DNA from: Condylostoma magnum
Lineage: Eukaryota; Ciliophora; Heterotrichea; Heterotrichida; Condylostomatidae
Direction: 5' to 3'
Length of the DNA stretch: 21,824 nt
Assembly (NCBI GenBank): GCA_920105805.1
Contig: CAKKTI010000372.1
Span: 1 to 21,824 of the forward strand
Below the pieces are notes generated by a model, which was not told the DNA's origin, did not search any database, and was given only the letters and a program-made list of their open reading frames with translations. Each line of letters starts with the position of its first letter. Position 1 is the stretch's first letter. Below are positions 10,372 through 18,019 of the stretch, piece by piece. Both the position numbers and the translations under genes were made by a program.

Positions 10372-12423
10372 TTAAAGACTTGAAATTAAATTAACTAGTT
10401 TTGTATTAGAGTTTTCAATCTTTGTATTTAGCATTGCTAATTTGTTGGCGTTAAGACTAATTTCATCATTAATATTTTTATGGGTGGCTTCGTTAATGTT
10501 CTGTTATAATTAATACTGCTTTCTTTTCTGAATAGATACGGTAAAATCTTACCAATCTTTTCTTTGGGTATTTTACTACAACATATGCTTTTCTCTCAAT
10601 AGCTCAATAAAAACCTATTTATCCCTTTTATGTCTTCTAGCCTTTTCCTGTGCCGCGAATTTAAACTGTTTCTATTCATATGGAAATTCTTGCATAATCA
10701 AGTTAAAAGTACTTTTGTTTATAGTCAATAACTCACAAATACCAAAAGCGACTGCAGAATCTATTCTTTTACATTCCAATAATATCTCAATTTCCCCAAT
10801 ATACGATTTTCTCAAATACGATTTATATACAAGCTGATACACATCTAGTATAAGGTTAATTCTTCCTTTAACAATACAAAAAATTTCATCAGGATGTGTA
10901 TTCTCCCAGTACAAATAATCTCCATTTCTAGACATTGTTGGCTATAAAAGAGGTATGAAATTTATTATAAAACTAGGATCTAACCTCTACATAAACGGCA
11001 TTTTACGAGCAAATCCATCATACACCATATACGAAATTTCCAGTCTTAAGGCTTTCGGTAATTCCTTAAACAAAGAATGTTTATCTGTTCAAATAGTAAT
11101 TGATTTCATTGTATTGTACTTAAGTGATTGTCTTATTGCATGCTTTGTCTTATTGCATATCCCAGTCTACTAAGCAAATTCATGAATTGCAGCTAATTTA
11201 CTATTCAATACAGAATCTTTGGTATCCATCATAGCTAGAAATGATCCAAGTGATCCTATGGTATAACTGTAAAATCCAATTCCTATGCCCATTGACAAAA
11301 TTGATATTGACATTTCTCATTTAGTTTTTGCAGAAATGTCCCCGTATCCAACACTTGTAATTGTAGTATAAGCTCAGTACAAACTTCTCAAGTACTGACG
11401 GTCTAAAGGCTCGTCTATATATCCGTATCTGACCACCCAAGTATACTCATTAAAATTATCGATTTTAGCACAAAAGTATCAAAGGCAAGCTTAAAGGTGA
11501 ACTACAAAAACTATTGAAATAAGGAATCTTGCAAGCTTAAATATACGGAAATTTACTTATAGAAAATCGTGAATTCTGTCTAATATTTTACTGTGCCTAT
11601 AGGTCTGTATTAGTTTGTATAACTTAGTGATTCTTAGAAGTTTGTACAGTCTTGGAAGTCTAGCTACTCTTACTAGGTTGTTATAGTCCTAGTTGCCATC
11701 TCCTGATGCTCAGTACTCTATTAATCCTATAGGTAAGCAAGCTGTGAAATCTATAAAGAATCATGTACTCATGTAGTGTCTTTGAATTTATCGTAGCTAG
11801 TAAACATGAACACCTCTGAAAGTAATATAGCTAGAGAAAAGATTCACAACAATATCTAATAAAAATAAAATATCAATCAGTAACTCAAATACAGTCCAGA
11901 AGTCCCAGAAAATCGGGTCAGTAAAGGCTATTCTAAATGGCATTAGTGTTGCTGTGTATAGTAAGAGTACAGCTAAGATTATTTCCCAGAATTTCTTTAG
12001 TGGAGAATTGTATCGTATTATGTATCATCTTAGGTGCTCTTTAAAGCTAGTCTTAGCCTTTCTGAAATTTTCATTTTTATCAACTTTTCTTTGTAAAATA
12101 TCATCAAGATTTCCCTTGTAATTATGAAATAAGTCAACAAAATCACAGTTTGTTCCTCATTTGTTAATGTCCTAAAACAAGGAATTAAGGGCTCTTTTTA
12201 CCTTGATAGCAAAAAAGGCCCGTTATCATACCATATGGTACTTGAATTTAATCGCGTTGGAATTGTGACGAGAGACTTAAAATGTTATTTTTCTGCTTTG
12301 GCTTCTTATTTTATCTATAGTACTTATTGCATTTGTAGGATTATCAAATCCATAATCTAGCTCATTTTGGCCTAATATTACTTTCTAGGGAGATAAACGT
12401 TTCTTTCCAAGTAATTTTCACAT
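10372..12423 (-). CDS. Voltage-gated K+ channel of the EAG/CNG-like class with cNBD
   Basis: A 683-residue, six-helix K+ channel for the plasma or ciliary membrane. S1 starts near residue 142 (FWEIILAVLLLYTATLM), S2 contains LIDILFLLDIVVNLF, S3 contains FIDFTACLPIGLI, and S4 near 251 carries spaced Arg/Lys (RVARLPRLYKLLRITKLYK). The pore helix and K+ filter are LYWAYTTITSVGYGD, with filter residues about 357-362; the pore Trp is TGA at 11376-11374. A C-linker and cyclic-nucleotide-binding-like domain span about 420-585, with the phosphate-binding cassette altered to IGEIEILLECKRIDSA, so ligand binding is uncertain. A Gln/Lys-rich probable coiled coil ends the protein. The start is ATG followed directly by TGA (Trp). 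The stop is TAA 10374-10372; reading on would overlap TFIIE-alpha. Confidence 0.9.
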
Positions 12424-12467
12424 TTATTATTCCAAATATATATAAGAAACTTAATAACATGTCTTAA

Positions 12468-13373
12468 CTAACTGGTCAATCTTCTGAATATTTTCTCTCT
12501 ATACTCTAAATCGGAATAGAAGGGTAAGTGTTCTACTAAATTCTCTATATAATAAGCAATTCGTAGCCTGCAATCCTCTGACCCTAGATTGGCATTAATA
12601 CTGCTTTATTGGTAGCTGAATTATAAATCAGGATACAAAGTTGTTAAAAAGGTAGAAATAAGTCTAAATGTATACTCTGCTATATTTGTATCTAACTCAT
12701 TCATAATAATTTCTATTTTTTATCTAGAATTATCAATTTTAATAAGCAATGACCAATAATTCTAAAACACTGCCATTCATATTAAGTCGTATTCATTAAG
12801 ATTAGCTACTTTAGGCTGAAACTTTTACACTGAGTACATCAACCCTACACATTTTTAGTACTCAATTTACTGTAAATCGTACAATTATTTAATCTAAGGG
12901 AATACATCTGACTCAATATACACTTAATTATCCTGAAGAGGTAGTTATTAGCAGTATTTGTCTATTATAATAGCCTTACTATCCCTTAACTCCATAAATT
13001 ACTTAAATTCTGTGTATGTAATCAATTATTTATCAATCTCCACACTCTAAAACTGAAGCTTTTCTTAAGTTTCCCCTGAATTCAACTTTTTCATCTTTTA
13101 CTCTAGGAACTAAATAGCTTTCTTTACCAATTTTGCCTTTTGTTCTAAAATCTAAGCATTATTCTGAGATTCTTATGGAACTAGCATTTCATATAATTAC
13201 TACGGATCCCTTACTTAAAACAAATTTTAGTCTTCAACTTTTTCATAATTTCTAAAATTAGCCTAATCTCTCTTTACTCTCTTTACAGGTAAATCTCTTT
13301 TAAGAACAATAATCTACCTTTACCGCTTAATCCCTAATAACTCCTCTACAAAATCCTTTAAACTGTCTAACAT
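12468..13373 (-). CDS. Coiled-coil orphan protein
   Basis: A 301-residue soluble protein I do not recognise. It starts MLDSLKDFVEELLGIKR. The N-terminal 40 residues are basic (KRDLPVKRVKRD). Residues about 60-110 form a likely helix/coiled coil (QKAKLVKKAIQFLEQKMKKL), and the rest is predicted mostly helical, ending FYSDLEYREKIFRRLTS. No signal peptide, membrane helix or metal-binding motif is visible. The stop is TAG at 12470-12468. In-frame reading beyond it would enter the N-terminus of the K+ channel in another frame with no nearby TGA, so UAG must terminate here. The 44-bp gap to the channel ATG matches the spacing of other same-strand neighbours. It is divergent from the 13531 gene. Confidence 0.75.
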
Positions 13374-13530
13374 AAAATGTTAGTATGGTGGATAAGTGTG
13401 ATAGTTAATCACGGGAAAAATAACCTATAAATTTTACTTATTAACACAACAACAAACATTCAAATAAAGCTAAATAGCAATTTCTCCTTATCTTGTACTA
13501 AATAACAATATAAAGGCACAAATATTTAAA
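13374..13530. promoter_or_regulatory. Short divergent promoter region
   Basis: The 157 bp separating the minus-strand coiled-coil gene from the plus-strand series must serve both directions. It is AT-rich and contains a small inverted repeat, GTGAT/ATCAC (13398-13412). I recognise no defined promoter element. Confidence 0.4.
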
Positions 13531-14163
13531 ATGGCTTAGAGTAAAGTTAGTGAAATGCTCAACAAATTTTACACATTATACCCGAAATTAATTCCTAAAG
13601 AAATCAGTTAAAAGAAGCAAAAATCATAAAGTGCTAATCCAGGGCTAGTAAGATCTACTATACCTCAAAACATCGGTAACTAAATTATAAGAGAAGGCAC
13701 TAAATTCCCAAAAGCCAAGGACTTGGTATTTCCTAAAACTAAAGGAAAGCTTAAAACACTAAAAGTACAAGTACCAAAATGAGAACTGGATTTAAGCTTA
13801 AATGTGTTTATGTAAAATAAGTCAACTTCTGCATATAAGTAAAGAATGTTGGCTAAAACCCCAAATTTCACTAAAGCTGGAAACATAACAGTTACTTTTC
13901 CTGAGATCCAAAGACACAGGAGGGGGAGAAGAGCTAGAAAAACTAGTCTAAATGATAATAATTTAGAATTATTAGGGTAGAAACCCATGTCAGATTAAAG
14001 AAACTACTTAGAAGACTCTAATCTAGATAAAGTGTCACGGGAGATCAATAGAAGGGTAAAGGTTTGATGTAAAACTGCTGCTAGAAATATATCAACAGAG
14101 CTGTAAAAGATAGACAATGATACATTTGGGTCAGGAAGCAAACTTAAGTCTAGATTTAACTAA
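13531..14163 (+). CDS. Basic orphan protein upstream of SF-assemblin
   Basis: About 210 residues, strongly basic (Lys/Arg/Asn-rich, with IQRHRRGRRARKTS near residue 127 and repeated KxK segments), with no signal peptide or membrane helix. The start ATG follows ATATTTAAA and its third codon is TAG (Gln). The protein could bind nucleic acid or microtubules by charge, but I do not recognise a domain. The end is ambiguous. TAA at 14161-14163, after GSGSKLKSRFN, leaves a single base before the next ATG; tandem TAG TGA at 14176-14181 would overlap that ATG. It is in a different frame from the next gene, so one of these must be a true stop. Confidence 0.72.
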
Positions 14164-14164
14164 A

Positions 14165-14911
14165 ATGGAAAGTTATAGTGAAAATTCGTGTAAAAATAGT
14201 TTAATCGACAGCTTGTCTATAAACTATGGATAAATTGATAATGGCAGAATGACTAGATTAGAGTACCTTGAGAAGCAATGTAGCCAATTGGCAGATAATG
14301 TAAATAAGTTTACTGATTTGAATTATGATGTAATTAATAGTGTTAAGGATGCTGTAGGAAATATGCTGGAAATTGTTGAAAAGGAGCATATTTATGTTGA
14401 TGAATTTATTGATCAAAAGATTGTACATATTGAGTGATTAGAAGAAACAATCAATTAGGCCATTGAGTAAATTGAATAGCATAGAAAGTAAAGTGAGTTT
14501 AAAGTAATGAATCGTCTAGATGATTAATTAGGAAGAATATAGTTGTAATTTAGCTAAGATTTTCAAGAGAGTAGCTTAAAGCTAGATTAACTCATTAATA
14601 AAAACAATAAGACAATGTTTTAAATAAAAAGTGATTTAGATGAGTAATAGGCTAGATCAAGAAAGTTTTTTACTACATTTAAAGAGATGCTGGATTAGTA
14701 GTTAAAAGAATATACAGAAGAGATAGAATAAGAGTAAGAAGGAAATATAGAAACTGAGTAAATCATAGTCAACATGCTAAGAGATGAAATTTAAAAGCTA
14801 AAACAGGAAATAGATTCTGAAAAAGAGGATAGACTAGTAACACAAAAAGCACTACTAGACCTAATACAAGACACTACAGGGAAAATTGACATGTTAACTG
14901 CTGATTTTTAG
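14165..14911 (+). CDS. SF-assemblin / beta-giardin family protein
   Basis: A 248-residue, almost entirely coiled-coil protein of the striated-fibre assemblin family, which forms striated fibres attached to basal bodies. A Ser/Asn-rich head (residues about 1-28, MESYSENSCKNSLIDS) precedes the rod, which starts MTRLEYLEKQCSQLADNVNKF. Heptad-patterned helix continues to the family-typical end, DRLVTQKALLDLIQDTTGKI. The length is slightly below the usual 270-300. The start at 14165 keeps a plausible head but lies 1 bp after the upstream TAA; the alternative ATG at 14249 gives a 220-residue protein lacking the head. The stop is TAG 14909-14911. Beyond it the frame runs more than 250 bp out of phase through the next gene with no TGA, so UAG is terminating. 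The next gene begins 38 bp later. Confidence 0.8.
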
Positions 14912-14949
14912 CTAAATTTACAAATAAACCCCTCTTTAAAATTAACAAT

Positions 14950-15747
14950 ATGGCTTTACTCTACCTAGTAACCGTTGCCTTAGGCTAATTTACCTACAAT
15001 CTCTCAGGACTGGACTGGCCTGACACCTGCAGTACTGGCTAATCCCAATCTCCCATTCAAATCTCCAAAGAATCTTACAGAAGAATAAAAGAAGAGGAAG
15101 ATGGCTACTTAGAATTAGAAATTAATTACAAAGAGCGTAAAGTAGTAGGAGACATAAGAGACCATGTGGTAAGAATAGCAGCAGATTGGGGAGAAATGCA
15201 AACAAAGCCTGATGATGGCACTAATAAAACATATTTGGCAAAGTACTTCGATATACATGCTCCAGGGGAGCATTCAATAGACGGTGAGATCTGTGACCTG
15301 GAGCTGCAAGTTTTCCATGAGCTGAGGGAAGATCCTTATGACGTATTTGCTGTGTCCGTTTGCTTTGAGAAAGGGGATGATGAAAATGAGTTCATTGAAG
15401 ATGTTATTAAAAGCTTCGACGAACTAAGAGAGGTTGACCTAGATGACGCGTTTGATGATATAGATGATATTGGAGAATGGGTGTATTATGAAGGCTCTTA
15501 TACTCAGCCTCCGTGTGAGGAGAATGTAAAGTGGGCGGTGATGATGGATAAGTAGGAGATTGATGAGAGCTAATTGGAGTGGTTCTATGAGAAATGGAGC
15601 TTAAATGAGAGTTTTGCAGGGGGGAGAGGGAATAATAGGCGTTAGTAGTAAACGGGGGATAGAGTTGTTATTTTTTATGATGGGGAAGATGATGCGGCCC
15701 GTTATTTGAGTTTTGTAGTAGTTTTAGTCATGGGAGTTATTTACTGA
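14950..15747 (+). CDS. Secreted alpha-carbonic-anhydrase-like protein, probably non-catalytic
   Basis: 265 residues with an alpha-carbonic anhydrase fold. A signal peptide (MALLYLVTVALG) precedes the family N-terminus (FTYNLSGLDWPDTCSTGQSQ, then SPI). The zinc-site block reads FDIHAPGEHSIDG: the positions of His94/His96/His119 (human CAII numbering) are Asp101, His103 and Gln120, so two of three zinc ligands are gone. Glu of GEH, Thr185 (GSYTQPPC, equivalent to Thr199) and the disulphide pair Cys27/Cys189 remain. The C-terminal NxRxxQ motif is present as NNRRQQQ, with the three Gln encoded TAG TAG TAA (15643-15651). A short hydrophobic end (YLSFVVVLVMGVIY, from 252) suits a GPI-anchor signal or membrane anchor. 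TGA TAA follows at 15745-15750. The next gene is in the same frame, so a read-through fusion is possible. Confidence 0.85.
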
Positions 15748-15753
15748 TAAAAA

Positions 15754-16422
15754 ATGGTTCAATTTAATAAAATAGTTAAGCCTATTACTTATCCGGAGAT
15801 TTTTGTTGTTACTGAAGATGGGCTAGAGGTGATGCAATTAGATACTTTAGTATCTGAGTAGTCCTTTTATACAGAAAGCTCTTGTATGTACGATAGTTAC
15901 ATGTTTTCAATATAGAATGAGATAGTAGCTAATATAATAATAAAAATAGCAGATTTGATTAGAAATAGGATAGATTAAGCTTTAAAGGCATAAAAGCAGC
16001 TGGTTGTTAATTTTAATGTAATAAAAAGCGTGTTTTAGGAGACATTTTCCTCAAAAAAGGGTATTCAAGAGTAATTGTTTTAATATGATATAAACTCATA
16101 TCAAAACACTTATAATAGTGAGGAGTTGAGCTGCACTACTCCAGTTTTGCTATAGTTACCCTAATGTACTGAGCAAGCATATGAGAATAAAAGGAAAAAA
16201 TGCTCTACTTAAAACAATGTATAAAACAAACAACCCTACTAAAGTCAATCAAGTTCTTAAGAATTTGAAAACGACTAAATATAGATAAGTGAGGATGAAT
16301 CAATAGATTAAAACAACATTTCAATCAGCAGTGTAAAAGTTACAATTAAATCAACATAAGAATCTATGCTAAAAATTGAACGGGGAAGATTTTGCGGATG
16401 TGGAAACTGTAAAATTATTTAG
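15754..16422 (+). CDS. Gln/Ser-rich orphan with Cys tail
   Basis: About 222 residues starting MVQFNKIVKPITYPE in an excellent A-rich start context (AAAAAATGG), only 3 bp after the tandem TGA TAA of the preceding gene and in the same frame. The N-terminal half is mixed alpha/beta with a helix near IANLIRNRIDQALKA-like sequence. Residues about 140-195 are low-complexity Gln/Ser/Asn/Glu (QSQSSSQEFENDQIQISEDE). The end is ERGRFCGCGNCKII with three Cys. No family is recognised. The stop is TAG 16420-16422. Continuing would run antisense through the whole Myb domain with no TGA before 16732, so UAG stops here. It may instead be the cytoplasmic tail of the carbonic-anhydrase-like protein if TGA TAA is read through. 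Confidence 0.68.
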
Positions 16423-16438
16423 TTATTTATTAAATATA

Positions 16439-17152
16439 TTACTTAAATAAATTTAATTGGACTTCTGATATGTTCGTTATGTTACTATTCTAGTTCAATT
16501 AGTTTTCTAGAATCATTATATCTCTTCTAGTTACATGCAGATATTCTTCTAGTTGCTACAGCCTTTGTAGTAATGTCAGCATTTTATGATCAATTGGGTC
16601 TTTATGGCCTATATCGTCTTGCTCTAATTTTACCTGTGATTATTATTGCTAAACTGGTGCTATTTCGCGTCTTATCGAGGAATAATACCTGTTCTTTATT
16701 GAATTCTCAGTTCTACCTGGCAGATGCTTACTGATTTTTGTCCATTTAGGGCCATATGCCTTGAATAATTAAAGGATTAACTTATCTTCCTCATCTTGCC
16801 AATCTCCTTTTTTTACTGAGGGGTTTAAAATATTATGCCATCGCTCTCTGCACTGTTTCCCATTTCTACCAGATATATTTAGGGCACATTATGACCATTT
16901 GCAAGGTCCTTCTCTATCCACCCAGTCTTATAACAACTTATCTTCTTATGGACTCCAAGGGCCTTTAACTAATCCTGGCTTTAAAATTTTAGACCATCTA
17001 TGCAAGCATTAAATAGGCGTTCTTCCCGGAACATGTTAGGATATTATCCTTCATTATTTTTCTCCGTATAAATTAACTGCCTTTTTAAGTAAATCATCCT
17101 CGTATTGTTTCCACTTTCCTTATCGTTGAACTTAGTGTTTTGTATCAGTCAT
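16439..17152 (-). CDS. Three-repeat (c-Myb-like) transcription factor
   Basis: 237 residues with three tandem Myb repeats near the N-terminus, a nuclear DNA-binding protein of the 3R-Myb type that recognises YAACKG sites. R1 has Trp14, Trp34 and Trp53 (HVPGRTPIQCLHRW); Trp34 is encoded by TGA (17053-17051) and the Gln before Cys49 by TAA. R2 has Trp66, Trp86 and Trp105 (GRNGKQCRERWHNIL). R3 has Trp118 and Trp137 (HLPGRTENSIKNRYY), with the third position Tyr, as in many R3 repeats. A Gln-rich linker and a probable helical segment (LLQRLQQLEEYLHVTRRD) follow. The stop is probably TAA 16441-16439, or the TAA TAA pair at 16432-16427, leaving 4-16 bp to the convergent gene. The start is the first ATG, after a run of A. 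Confidence 0.92.
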
Positions 17153-18019
17153 TTTTTTTGCTGAAATTCGAAAAAATTAAATAATAAATAGGGGAAAATG
17201 AAACGGATAAGTAATTTCAATTTTATTGCACGAAGAAATTAGATTTTGATTATAATGGTAAAATTATCATTATATGCAGTATTTCTTTAAGTTTTGAGGA
17301 AATAAAGCCAATTTTTTAAATTTTACTTTGATTGGATTTTATGATAAAAGAGTATAAGGTGTAATTACTGTTTAGAGTGTTAAAAATACTTGATATTGGG
17401 ATTACCTTACTAATTTAATTGAGGTAAGGCAAAAGAAATTGAGTAAACATTTTATAAAAAATCTATTTAAAACTAGTAGTTACCGTTAAAAAATAACGAA
17501 TATATTCTTAACGTTAAGCGCAAAATGGAGGTTATGCTAAGATTGTAATATGGGAAATCTGCAAAGATTCTATTGCAGTATTAATTTTACTGATTCAATT
17601 TAGAGTTTCATTTCTCTGTATATAAATCCAAATAGTAAAAAGGAGTCAAATATTATTTAAGACTTTATAGCTTTTTTATTATTACTATTAAGCATATGTA
17701 AGCTAGATTTATCTCCAAGTATTTCTATGAATAATTAGAAATTGTATTAATTACATGAAGAATATAAATGGGTAGATAAGCTTTTTATATTTCAGCTAAC
17801 AATACTTCAAAATCTTATATTACAGAAACTGTTATATTTTTAGCATCTTACACAGAATCAGAAAATTATATTTTTATTAGTTTAAATGTTTTAATGAAAA
17901 ATTGCTATATATTAAAAGCCCTTTTTAAGTAATTAATAAATTAAAATTGTAGTTTACTGTTTAAGTTTTATAGTATTTGAAATATTTGATTCGAATAATA
18001 CCTCTTGCATACTTGTAAA
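17153..18019. other. 867-bp divergent spacer between Myb and the 18020 gene
   Basis: AT-rich, with no supported gene or RNA. It must contain both promoters. The only distinctive patch is at 17483-17518, with Myb-type core sequences and a 12-bp palindrome, listed separately. Confidence 0.55.
17483..17518. promoter_or_regulatory. Candidate Myb-site cluster with 12-bp palindrome
   Basis: CCGTTA (17483-17488, complement TAACGG) matches the YAACKG Myb consensus. TAACGA (17494-17499) resembles its core, and CTTAACGTTAAG (17507-17518) is a perfect palindrome with AAC cores on both strands. It lies about 330 bp upstream of the Myb start, between divergent genes. Auto-regulation is only an inference; chance occurrence of short sites is the alternative. 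Confidence 0.3.

Noticed and set aside
10672-10935. An 87-residue stand-alone cNBD-like protein
   Set aside because: It is an internal piece of the K+ channel, bounded only by in-frame TAG codons that are sense here.
13680-13988. 102-residue hydrophobic minus-strand open frame starting MGFYPNNSKLL
   Set aside because: It is the antisense of the basic orphan at 13531; its hydrophobicity arises from complementing Lys/Arg-rich codons.
16423-16734. Apparent membrane domain extending the 15754 gene
   Set aside because: It is antisense to the Myb repeats, which are unmistakable. The gene is therefore taken to stop at TAG 16420.
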